Assembly (NCBI GenBank): GCA_037178625.1
Contig: JAWZXG010000082.1
Span: forward strand, 1-26,619
Direction of reading: 5' to 3'
Source: Skeletonema tropicum
Taxonomy: Eukaryota; Bacillariophyta; Thalassiosirophyceae; Thalassiosirales; Thalassiosiraceae
DNA: 26,619 nucleotides
Positions 12,178-22,955 of the stretch are shown piece after piece. The translations under genes were made by a program, and so were the position numbers. Position 1 is the first letter of the stretch; each line of letters begins with the position of its first letter. Below the pieces are notes generated by a model. That model was not told the DNA's origin. It was given only the letters and a program-made list of their open reading frames with translations, and made no database searches.

Positions 12178-13921
12178 CTTGTAATAAGGACTTCGTGGCT
12201 TATTGCATTCAAGACATTTCTTTTCACATTGATAAAGAGGACGATGCTGTTGTTGCTTGTGGTGTTACTCCTCCTCCACCAACGCCATCTACCTCCACCA
12301 CCAACCACAAGCAACGGCAGCATCTAAATAAATACAAAGTTAATCAGATTAGATATCTACACGAGTATAATCTGGACCTGCTTAGGTACAACGTACGGTC
12401 TTTTTCTGTCATTGCTGGTGGAGGAGCCGCTGCTTGTGGTTGGTGGAGGAGGAGAATGAGATGTTGATTGTTGTGTGATATTATTGGCCGAGCGTAGTCG
12501 AGGCAAGTGGAAGTTAATGATGGGATGGGATCAATGTTGATGATAATGAGATGGATGGTACACGTGCCAACCGAACATGATGAGGCTGATCTATGCTTCG
12601 TTCTTCAGCGAAGCGTTTTGACCCACTTCATCGAACCAATCATGTTTGAGCATTCTGATATTGTACTGTATTTGCGAGTGCGACCCCTCCCTGAACTGTG
12701 ATTATATTGTTACATATTGTACGCCGGCCCCTCTAGTGGAAGTGTATTTTTGGATTTCACGTGTACCAACCTAAATTGGATCTTACTTTCTCAGTGTTGT
12801 CAATTTTTCGCGAGGGCTTTGCCCGAGCACTGGTTATTGATTTTGAAAATTTCGATAGCAATTAGGGTACTAATCGATTCAGCTTCAAAAGAGCTTTCGA
12901 TCGGTGGTCATATTGTATTTATTTTGGTCTAATTTGGACCTCTAATGGAAATTCTGGATTCGGAGCCGGTTTGCAAGCCGCCGATCACTTTCTAGACCCG
13001 TTTTTAGCCGAGACGATCTGCGACGAAAGTCGTCGAATAGGGCTCATTATACGTCTAATCGATAGAGCACGATGAGAGCTTTCCAAAACGACACTCATCG
13101 CCTTCATTGGACGGCTAGGAGGTAAGATATTATGATATCGGCCGTTACATCATTACTGAATGATGTCATTGTTGCTTGTTCAGATGCTTGAGCTGATCAA
13201 AAAAGTGGTGAGAGTTGCCGCTTTGCAAATCTTCAGAAAGAGGTCCCACGCACGGCCCATGAAATTGAACACACGTCAGAACCAGATGGTATCAGATTAC
13301 CTCTAATTTAGCTCGATTTTGCGCCATCTGTCGCCCGCCAAAGAGATTCATGAACACTCCGCCCGCACTCATCGATCTGATGATAACAACCATGAATCTA
13401 TTGAGATAGGTAGCAGCTATTAGACATTGACTTCTGGTAAGTTTGCTCGCCGCTTTCGTCTATCAAGAAGAAGATTAGTATTGACGGCATTTTTTACTTT
13501 TTGCATCGCCGCCTCGACTTGGTGCCGCCGACACTGCATACAACTTACCGACCGCGACCTATCTAACCTCTCTTTTTTGCTAACACCTACCCAACCAAAT
13601 ATCTCATGGCAACGCAGCAGATTCATTAGCTATTGCATTCAGACATGAATTAATTATGAAATCCTGAACGATAGAGATCCGATTGTTATGAGTGTGTAAA
13701 TCACAAAATTGCATAAACTTGAAAACCATCTTGTAGAGAGAGAGCAAAGCATCACAAAAAATTGCATAAAAAACATGAGCAGCGGCGGCGGCGGCGCATC
13801 ACCCCGTCGAACAACAGCAACCAACAATCCTACCAACAACACCAACAACAACCATGGCGGCCTACCACCGCCCGGCATGCTCCCAATCGACGACTCGTCG
13901 GATCAAGAAGAGGAGGAAATT
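12136..13921 (+). repeat. Tandem unit 7
   Basis: 1,786 bp. Sixth A in the run near 12169, fourth A near 12848, and CG inserted near 13025 (GCGACGAAAG instead of GCGAAAAG). The last is one of few differences that is not simple doubling of a base. Confidence 0.97.
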
Positions 13922-13963
13922 CGGTTATATTGCTTACTACCATCATCTGGAAAAAACTCCTAG
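13775..13963 (+). pseudogene. Truncated N-terminus, MSSGGGG frame, junction 7/8
   Basis: Six As after the junction; ends GKNS then TAG. Confidence 0.38.
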
Positions 13964-15709
13964 CTTGTAATAAGGACTTCGTGGCTTATTGCATTCAAGA
14001 CATTTCTTTTCACATTGATAAAGAGGACGATGCTGTTGTTGCTTGTGGTGTTACTCCTCCTCCACCAACGCCATCTACCTCCACCACCAACCACAAGCAA
14101 CGGCAGCATCTAAATAAATACAAAGTTAATCAGATTAGATATCTACACGAGTATAATCTGGACCTGCTTAGGTACAACGTACGGTCTTTTTCTGTCATTG
14201 CTGGTGGAGGAGCCGCTGCTTTGTGGTTGGTGGAGGAGGAGAATGAGATGTTGATTGTTGTGTGATATTATTGGCCGAGCGTAGTCGAGGCAAGTGGAAG
14301 TTAATGATGGGATGGGATCAATGTTGATGATAATGAGATGGATGGTACACGTGCCAACCGAACATGATGAGGCTGATCTATGCTTCGTTCTTCAGCGAAG
14401 CGTTTTGACCCACTTCATCGAACCAATCATGTTTGAGCATTCTGATATTGTACTGTATTTGCGAGTGCGACCCCTCCCTGAACTGTGATTATATTGTTAC
14501 ATATTGTACGCCGGCCCCTCTAGTGGAAGTGTATTTTTGGATTTCACGTGTACCAACCTAAATTGGATCTTACTTTCTCAGTGTTGTCAATTTTTCGCGA
14601 GGGCTTTGCCCGAGCACTGGTTATTGATTTTGAAATTTCGATAGCAATTAGGGTACTAATCGATTCAGCTTCAAAAGAGCTTTCGATCGGTGGTCATATT
14701 GTATTTATTTTGGTCTAATTTGGACCTCTAATGGAAATTCTGGATTCGGAGCCGGTTTGCAAGCCGCCGATCACTTTCTAGACCCGTTTTTAGCCGAGAC
14801 GATCTGCGAAAAAGTCGTCGAATAGGGCTCATTATACGTCTAATCGATAGAGCACGATGAGAGCTTTCCAAAACGACACTCATCGCCTTCATTGGACGGC
14901 TAGGAGGTAAGATATTATGATATCGGCCGTTACATCATTACTGAATGATGTCATTGTTGCTTGTTCAGATGCTTGAGCTGATCAAAAAAAGTGGTGAGAG
15001 TTGCCGCTTTGCAAATCTTCAGAAAGAGGTCCCACGCACGGCCCATGAAATTGAACACACGTCAGAACCAGATGGTATCAGATTACCTCTAATTTAGCTC
15101 GATTTTGCGCCATCTGTCGCCCGCCAAAAGAGATTCATGAACACTCCGCCCGCACTCATCGATCTGATGATAACAACCATGAATCTATTGAGATAGGTAG
15201 CAGCTATTAGACATTGACTTCTGGTAAGTTTGCTCGCCGCTTTCGTCTATCAAGAAGAAGATTAGTATTGACGGCATTTTTTACTTTTTGCATCGCCGCC
15301 TCGACTTGGTGCCGCCGACACTGCATACAACTTACCGACCGCGACCTATCTAACCTCTCTTTTTTGCTAACACCTACCCAACCAAATATCTCATGGCAAC
15401 GCAGCAGATTCATTAGCTATTGCATTCAGACATGAATTAATTATGAAATCCTGAACGATAGAGATCCGATTGTTATGAGTGTGTAAATCACAAAATTGCA
15501 TAAACTTGAAAAACCATCTTGTAGAGAGAGAGCAAAGCATCACAAAAAATTGCATAAAAAACATGAGCAGCGGCGGCGGCGGCGCATCACCCCGTCGAAC
15601 AACAGCAACCAACAATCCTACCAACAACACCAACAACAACCATGGCGGCCTACCACCGCCCGGCATGCTCCCAATCGACGACTCGTCGGATCAAGAAGAG
15701 GAGGAAATT
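13922..15709 (+). repeat. Tandem unit 8
   Basis: 1,788 bp. Six single-base insertions: A near 13955, T near 14222, A near 14811, A near 14988, A near 15128, A near 15511. All lie in or beside homopolymers. Confidence 0.97.
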
Positions 15710-16042
15710 CGGTTATATTGCTTACTACCATCATCTGGAAAAAAACTCCTAGCTTGTAATAAGGACTTCGTGGCTTATTGCATTCAAGACATTTCTTTTC
15801 ACATTGATAAAGAGGACGATGCTGTTGTTGCTTGTGGTGTTACTCCTCCTCCACCAACGCCATCTACCTCCACCACCAACCACAAGCAACGGCAGCATCT
15901 AAATAAATACAAAGTTAATCAGATTAGATATCTACACGAGTATAATCTGGACCTGCTTAGGTACAACGTACGGTCTTTTTCTGTCATTGCTGGTGGAGGA
16001 GCCGCTGCTTGTGGTTGGTGGAGGAGGAGAATGAGATGTTGA
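15563..16042 (+). pseudogene. 159-codon fusion of MSSGGGG frame to downstream frame, junction 8/9
   Basis: Seven As after the junction fuse the whole MSSGGGG N-terminus to the complete downstream open frame ending GWWRRRMRC. With junction 9/10 it is the longest ATG-started version in the array. If the A-run length is real, this is the most coding-like copy; if it is a homopolymer error, the fusion does not exist. Confidence 0.35.
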
Positions 16043-17496
16043 TTGTTGTGTGATATTATTGGCCGAGCGTAGTCGAGGCAAGTGGAAGTTAATGATGGGA
16101 TGGGATCAATGTTGATGATAATGAGATGGATGGTACACGTGCCAACCGAACATGATGAGGCTGATCTATGCTTCGTTCTTCAGCGAAGCGTTTTGACCCA
16201 CTTCATCGAACCAATCATGTTTGAGCATTCTGATATTGTACTGTATTTGCGAGTGCGACCCCTCCCTGAACTGTGATTATATTGTTACATATTGTACGCC
16301 GGCCCCTCTAGTGGAAGTGTATTTTTGGATTTCACGTGTACCAACCTAAATTGGATCTTACTTTCTCAGTGTTGTCAATTTTTCGCGAGGGCTTTGCCCG
16401 AGCACTGGTTATTGATTTTGAAATTTCGATAGCAATTAGGGTACTAATCGATTCAGCTTCAAAAGAGCTTTCGATCGGTGGTCATATTGTATTTATTTTG
16501 GTCTAATTTGGACCTCTAATGGAAATTCTGGATTCGGAGCCGGTTTGCAAGCCGCCGATCACTTTCTAGACCCGTTTTTTAGCCGAGACGATCTGCGAAA
16601 AGTCGTCGAATAGGGCTCATTATACGTCTAATCGATAGAGCACGATGAGAGCTTTCCAAAACGACACTCATCGCCTTCATTGGACGGCTAGGAGGTAAGA
16701 TATTATGATATCGGCCGTTACATCATTACTGAATGATGTCATTGTTGCTTGTTCAGATGCTTGAGCTGATCAAAAAAGTGGTGAGAGTTGCCGCTTTGCA
16801 AATCTTCAGAAAGAGGTCCCACGCACGGCCCATGAAATTGAACACACGTCAGAACCAGATGGTATCAGATTACCTCTAATTTAGCTCGATTTTGCGCCAT
16901 CTGTCGCCCGCCAAAGAGATTCATGAACACTCCGCCCGCACTCATCGATCTGATGATAACAACCATGAATCTATTGAGATAGGTAGCAGCTATTAGACAT
17001 TGACTTCTGGTAAGTTTGCTCGCCGCTTTCGTCTATCAAGAAGAAGATTAGTATTGACGGCATTTTTTACTTTTTGCATCGCCGCCTCGACTTGGTGCCG
17101 CCGACACTGCATACAACTTACCGACCGCGACCTATCTAACCTCTCTTTTTTGCTAACACCTACCCAACCAAATATCTCATGGCAACGCAGCAGATTCATT
17201 AGCTATTGCATTCAGACATGAATTAATTATGAAATCCTGAACGATAGAGATCCGATTGTTATGAGTGTGTAAATCACAAAATTGCATAAACTTGAAAACC
17301 ATCTTGTAGAGAGAGAGCAAAGCATCACAAAAAATTGCATAAAAAACATGAGCAGCGGCGGCGGCGGCGCATCACCCCGTCGAACAACAGCAACCAACAA
17401 TCCTACCAACAAAACACAAACAACAACCATGGCGGCCTACCACCGCCCGGCATGCTCCCAATCGACGACTCGTCGGATCAAGAAGAGGAGGAAATT
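15710..17496 (+). repeat. Tandem unit 9
   Basis: 1,787 bp. Two extra A near 15741 (seven As), one extra T near 16580, and the Asn-coding CAACAACACC stretch near 17408 rearranged to CAACAAAACAC (+2), which shifts the MSSGGGG frame into the downstream open frame. Confidence 0.97.
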
Positions 17497-17827
17497 CGGT
17501 TATATTGCTTACTACCATCATCTGGAAAAACTCCTAGCTTGTAATAAGGACTTCGTGGCTTATTGCATTCAAGACATTTCTTTTCACATTGATAAAGAGG
17601 ACGATGCTGTTGTTGCTTGTGGTGTTACTCCTCCTCCACCAACGCCATCTACCTCCACCACCAACCACAAGCAACGGCAGCATCTAAATAAATACAAAGT
17701 TAATCAGATTAGATATCTACACGAGTATAATCTGGACCTGCTTAGGTACAACGTACGGTCTTTTTCTGTCATTGCTGGTGGAGGAGCCGCTGCTTGTGGT
17801 TGGTGGAGGAGGAGAATGAGATGTTGA
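17348..17827 (+). pseudogene. 159-codon fusion of MSSGGGG frame to downstream frame, junction 9/10
   Basis: Here the fusion arises differently: the rearranged Asn-codon stretch near 17411 (TNKTQTTTMAAYHRP) shifts MSSGGGG into the +1 frame, which then reads through the junction to the same GWWRRRMRC end. The clean internal start MAAYHRP is at 17429. Confidence 0.35.
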
Positions 17828-19278
17828 TTGTTGTGTGATATTATTGGCCGAGCGTAGTCGAGGCAAGTGGAAGTTAATGATGGGATGGGATCAATGTTGA
17901 TGATAATGAGATGGATGGTACACGTGCCAACCGAACATGATGAGGCTGATCTATGCTTCGTTCTTCAGCGAAGCGTTTTGACCCACTTCATCGAACCAAT
18001 CATGTTTGAGCATTCTGATATTGTACTGTATTTGCGAGTGCGACCCCTCCCTGAACTGTGATTATATTGTTACATATTGTACGCCGGCCCCTCTAGTGGA
18101 AGTGTATTTTTGGATTTCACGTGTACCAACCTAAATTGGATCTTACTTTCTCAGTGTTGTCAATTTTTCGCGAGGGCTTTGCCCGAGCACTGGTTATTGA
18201 TTTTGAAATTTCGATAGCAATTAGGGTACTAATCGATTCAGCTTCAAAAGAGCTTTCGATCGGTGGTCATATTGTATTTATTTTGGTCTAATTTGGACCT
18301 CTAATGGAAATTCTGGATTCGGAGCCGGTTTGCAAGCCGCCGATCACTTTCTAGACCCGTTTTTAGCCGAGACGATCTGCGAAAAGTCGTCGAATAGGGC
18401 TCATTATACGTCTAATCGATAGAGCACGATGAGAGCTTTCCAAAACGACACTCATCGCCTTCATTGGACGGCTAGGAGGTAAGATATTATGATATCGGCC
18501 GTTACATCATTACTGAATGATGTCATTGTTGCTTGTTCAGATGCTTGAGCTGATCAAAAAAGTGGTGAGAGTTGCCGCTTTGCAAATCTTCAGAAAGAGG
18601 TCCCACGCACGGCCCATGAAATTGAACACACGTCAGAACCAGATGGTATCAGATTACCTCTAATTTAGCTCGATTTTGCGCCATCTGTCGCCCGCCAAAG
18701 AGATTCATGAACACTCCGCCCGCACTCATCGATCTGATGATAACAACCATGAATCTATTGAGATAGGTAGCAGCTATTAGACATTGACTTCTGGTAAGTT
18801 TGCTCGCCGCTTTCGTCTATCAAGAAGAAGATTAGTATTGACGGCATTTTTTACTTTTTGCATCGCCGCCTCGACTTGGTGCCGCCGACACTGCATACAA
18901 CTTACCGACCGCGACCTATCTAACCTCTCTTTTTTGCTAACACCTACCCAACCAAATATCTCATGGCAACGCAGCAGATTCATTAGCTATTGCATTCAGA
19001 CATGAATTAATTATGAAATCCTGAACGATAGAGATCCGATTGTTATGAGTGTGTAAATCACAAAATTGCATAAACTTGAAAACCATCTTGTAGAGAGAGA
19101 GCAAAGCATCACAAAAAATTGCATAAAAAACATGAGCAGCGGCGGCGGCGGCGCATCACCCCGTCGAACAACAGCAACCAACAATCCTACCAACAACACC
19201 AACAACAACCATGGCGGCCTACCACCGCCCGGCATGCTCCCAATCGACGACTCGTCGGATCAAGAAGAGGAGGAAATT
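17497..19278 (+). repeat. Tandem unit 10 (reference-like, 1,782 bp)
   Basis: No private indel seen. Taking it as consensus, the lengths of units 0-9, 11 and 14 are reproduced exactly by the indels listed for each. 1,782 is a multiple of three, so reading frames keep register from unit to unit, although all frames contain stops. Confidence 0.97.
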
Positions 19279-19326
19279 CGGTTATATTGCTTACTACCAT
19301 CATCTGGAAAAACTCCTAGCTTGTAA
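19132..19326 (+). pseudogene. Truncated N-terminus, MSSGGGG frame, junction 10/11
   Basis: Consensus form with five As; ends TPSL, TAATAA. The chimeric +1 frame in this copy (19211-19468) is cut short by the A deletion near 19454. Confidence 0.4.
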
Positions 19327-21081
19327 TAAGGACTTCGTGGCTTATTGCATTCAAGACATTTCTTTTCACATTGATAAAGAGGACGATGCTGTTGTTGCTT
19401 GTGGTGTTACTCCTCCTCCACCAACGCCATCTACCTCCACCACCAACCACAAGCACGGCAGCATCTAAATAAATACAAGTTAATCAGATTAGATATCTAC
19501 ACGAGTATAATCTGGACCTGCTTAGGTACAACGTACGGTCTTTTTCTGTCATTGCTGGTGGAGGAGCCGCTGCTTGTGGTTGGTGGAGGAGGAGAATGAG
19601 ATGTTGATTGTTGTGTGATATTATTGGCCGAGCGTAGTCGAGGCAAGTGGAAGTTAATGATGGGATGGGATCAATGTTGATGATAATGAGATGGATGGTA
19701 CACGTGCCAACCGAACATGATGAGGCTGATCTATGCTTCGTTCTTCAGCGAAGCGTTTTGACCCACTTCATCGAACCAATCATGTTTGAGCATTCTGATA
19801 TTGTACTGTATTTGCGAGTGCGACCCCTCCCTGAACTGTGATTATATTGTTACATATTGTACGCCGGCCCCTCTAGTGGAAGTGTATTTTTGGATTTCAC
19901 GTGTACCAACCTAAATTGGATCTTACTTTCTCAGTGTTGTCAATTTTCGCGAGGGCTTTGCCCGAGCACTGGTTATTGATTTTGAAATTTCGATAGCAAT
20001 TAGGGTACTAATCGATTCAGCTTCAAAAGAGCTTTCGATCGGTGGTCATATTGTATTTATTTTGGTCTAATTTGGACCTCTAATGGAAATTCTGGATTCG
20101 GAGCCGGTTTGCAAGCCGCCGATCACTTTCTAGACCCGTTTTTAGCCGAGACGATCTGCGAAAAGTCGTCGAATAGGGCTCATTATACGTCTAATCGATA
20201 GAGCACGATGAGAGCTTTCCAAAAAAAAAAAAAAAAAACGACACTCATCGCCTTCATTGGACGGCTAGGAGGTAAAGATATTATGATATCGGCCGTTACA
20301 TCATTTACTGAATGATGTCATTGTTGCTTGTTCAGATGCTTGAGCTGATCAAAAAAAAAGTGGTGAGAGTTGCCGCTTTGCAAAATCTTCAGAAAGAGGT
20401 CCCACGCACGGCCCATGAAATTGAACACACGTCAGAACCAGATGGTATCAGATTACCTCTAATTAGCTCGATTTTGCGCCATCTGTCGCCCGCCAAAGAG
20501 ATCATGAACACTCCGCCCGCACTCATCGATCTGATGATAACAACCATGAATCTATTGAGATAGGTAGCAGCTATTAGACATTGACTTCTGGTAAGTTTGC
20601 TCGCCGCTTTCGTCTATCAAGAAGAAGATTAGTATTGACGGCCATTTTTTACTTTTTGCATCGCCGCCTCGACTTGGTGCCGCCGACACTGCATACAAAC
20701 TTACCGACCGCGACCTATCTAACCTCTCTTTTTTTGCTAACACCTACCCAACCAAATATCTCATGGCAAACGCAGCAGATTCATTAGCTATTGCATTCAG
20801 ACATGAATTAATTATGAAATCCTGAACGATAGAGATCCGATTGTTATGAGTGTGTAAATCACAAAATTGCATAAACTTGAAAACCATCTTGTAGAGAGAG
20901 AGCAAAGCATCACAAAAAATTGCATAAAAAACATGAGCAGCGGCGGCGGCGGCGCATCACCCCGTCGAACAACAGCAACCAACAATCCTACCAACAAACA
21001 CCCAACAACAACCATGGCGGCCTACCACCGCCCGGCATGCTCCAATCGACGACTCGGTCGGATCAAGAAGAGGAGGAAATT
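19279..21081 (+). repeat. Tandem unit 11 (error-rich from 19453)
   Basis: 1,803 bp. Clean up to about 19452, then A deletions near 19454 and 19478 and a T deletion near 19945; the normal four As become 18 As at 20221-20238; three extra A near 20352; several 1-bp gains and losses at 20273-20770; +2 near 20998, C lost near 21043, G gained near 21056. Far more changes than units 0-10. Confidence 0.96.
20221..20238 (+). repeat. 18-A homopolymer, only in unit 11
   Basis: All other units have four As here (TTTCCAAAACGAC). Lies in the noisy block; most likely a consensus error. Confidence 0.9.
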
Positions 21082-21277
21082 CGGTTATATTGCTTACTAC
21101 CATCATCTGGAAAAACTCCTAGCTTGTAATAAGGACTTCGTGGCTTATGCATTCAAGACATTTCTTTTCACATTGATAAAGAGGACGATGCTGTTGTTGC
21201 TGTGTGTGGTTACTCCTCCTCACCAACGCAACGCCATCTACCTCCCACCACCAACCACAAGCAACGGCAGCATCTAA
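20933..21277 (+). pseudogene. Frameshifted MSSGGGG copy, junction 11/12
   Basis: Shifted into the MAAYHRP frame near 20998, then altered at 21043-21056 (ACSNRRLGRIKK) and ended at 21277 by the scrambled stretch near 21200. In the error-rich block; the changes are probably not biological. Confidence 0.3.
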
Positions 21278-21624
21278 ATAAATACAAAGTTAATCAGATT
21301 AGATATCTACACGAGTATAATCTGGACCTGCTTAGGTACAACGTACGGTCTTTTTCTGTCATTGCTGGTGGAGGAGCCGCTGCTTGTGGTTGGTGGAGGA
21401 GGAGAATGAGATGTGATTGTTGTGTGATATTATTGGCCGAGCGTAGTCGAGGCAAGTGGAAGTTAATGATGGGGATGGGATCAATGTTGATGATAATGAG
21501 ATGGATGGTACACGTGCCAACCGAACATGATGAGGCTGATCTATGCTTCGTTCTTCAGCGAAGCGTTTTGACCCACTTCATCGAACCAATCATGTTGAGC
21601 ATTTGATTAATTGTACTGTATTTG

Positions 21625-21640
21625 AAAAAAAAAAAAAAAA
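21625..21640 (+). repeat. 16-A homopolymer, only in unit 12
   Basis: Inserted where other units read TATTTGCGAGTG, which contains no A-run to expand. Likely artefact. Confidence 0.9.
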
Positions 21641-22130
21641 CGAGTGCGACCCCTCCCTGAACTGTGATTATATTGTTACATATTGTACGCCGGCCCCTCT
21701 AGTGGAAGTGTATTTTGGATTTCACGTGTACCAACCTAAATTGGATCTTACTTTCTCAGTGTTGTCAATTTTTCGCGAGGGGCTTTGCCCGAGCACTGGT
21801 TATTGATTTTGAAATTTCGATAGCAATTAGGGTACTAATCGATCAGCTTCAAAAGAGCTTTCGATCGGTGGTCATATTGTATTTATTTTTGGTCTAATTT
21901 GGACCTCTAATGGAAATTCTGGATTTCGGAGCCGGTTTGCAAGCCCGCGATCACTTTCTAGACCCGTTTTTAGCCGAGACGATCTGCGAAAAGTCGTCGA
22001 ATAGGGCTCATTATACGTCTAATCGATAGAGCCACGATGAGAGCCCCTTTCCAAAACGACACTCATCGCCTTCATTGGACGGCTAGGAGGTAAGATATTA
22101 TGATATCGGGCCGTTACATCATTACTGAAT

Positions 22131-22143
22131 GGGGGGGGGGGGG
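22131..22143 (+). repeat. 13-G homopolymer, only in unit 12
   Basis: Replaces the single G of GAATGATGTC, within the right arm of the intron 1 hairpin. Likely artefact. Confidence 0.9.
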
Positions 22144-22766
22144 ATGTCATTGTTGCTTGTTCAGATGCTTGAGCTGATCAAAAAAAGTGGTGAGAGTTGC
22201 CGCCTTTGCAAATCTTCAAGAAAGAGTCCCACGCACGGCCCATGAAATTGAACACACGTCAGAACCAGATGGTATCAGATTACCTTTTCTAATTTAGCTC
22301 GATTTTGCGCCATCTGTCGCCCGCCAAAGAGATTCATGAAAACACTCCGCCCGCACTCATCGATCTGATGATAAACAACCATGGAATCTATTGAGATAGG
22401 TAGCAGCTATTAGACATTGACTTCTGGTAAGTTTGCTCGCCGCTTTCGTCTATCAAGAAGAAGATTAGTATTGACGGCATTTTTTACTTTTGCATCGCCG
22501 CCTCGACTTGGTGCCGCCGACACTGCATACAAACTTACCGACCGCGACCTATCTAACCTCTCTTTTTTGCTAACACCTACCCAACCAAATATCTCATGGC
22601 AACGCAGCAGATTTCATTAGCTATTGCATTCAGACATGAATTAATATGAAATCCTGAACGATAGAGATCCGATTGTTATGAGTGTGTAAATCACAAAATT
22701 GCATAAACTTGAAAACCATCTTGTAGAGAGAGAGCAAAGCATCACAAAAAATTGCATAAAAAAAAC

Positions 22767-22955
22767 ATGAGCAGCGGCGGCGGCGGCGCATCACCCCGTC
22801 GAACAACAGCAACCAACAATCCTACCAACAACACCAACAACAAACCATGGCGGCCTACCACCGCCCGGCATGCTCCCAATCGACGACTCGTCGGATCAAG
22901 AAGAGGAGGAAATTCGGTTATATTGCTTACTACCATCATCTGGAAAAACTCCTAG
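22767..22955 (+). pseudogene. Frameshifted MSSGGGG copy, junction 12/13
   Basis: An extra A near 22843 shifts the frame after NNTNN into a PWRPTTARHAPNRR reading, ending at 22955. In the error-rich block. Confidence 0.3.

Larger units (their letters stand above)
21082..22914 (+). repeat. Tandem unit 12 (most degraded copy)
   Basis: 1,833 bp, the longest unit. Contains scrambled short stretches near 21200-21245 and 21596-21610, a 16-A run inserted at 21625-21640, CCC gained near 22045, a 13-G run at 22131-22143 where other units have one G, TTT gained near 22287, and many 1-bp indels. All unit landmarks are still recognisable in order. Confidence 0.95.

Noticed and set aside
17846..17870. tRNA-like D-arm/A-box string TGGCCGAGCGTAGTCGAGGC
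   Set aside because: Resembles the start of a type II tRNA, but no GGTTCGA-type B-box, anticodon arm or acceptor pairing follows within 100 bp.
18655..18670. A 23-bp micro-intron (GTATCA...TTTAG) that would remove the TAA from the 40-codon ORF
   Set aside because: Removing it shifts the frame and a stop follows within about 14 codons, so it does not rescue the ORF.
18541..19005. TAA/TAG read as Gln (ciliate-type code) would extend the MLELIKK frame to about 154 codons ending at TGA
   Set aside because: A frame of that length without TGA is not improbable by chance, candidate intron 2 interrupts it, and the right-flank frame has a TGA, which that code does not explain.
18986..19359. The bracketing direct repeats as the recombination site that formed the units
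   Set aside because: The junction lies between the two strings at 19278/19279, not within either, so unequal exchange between them would not give this junction.
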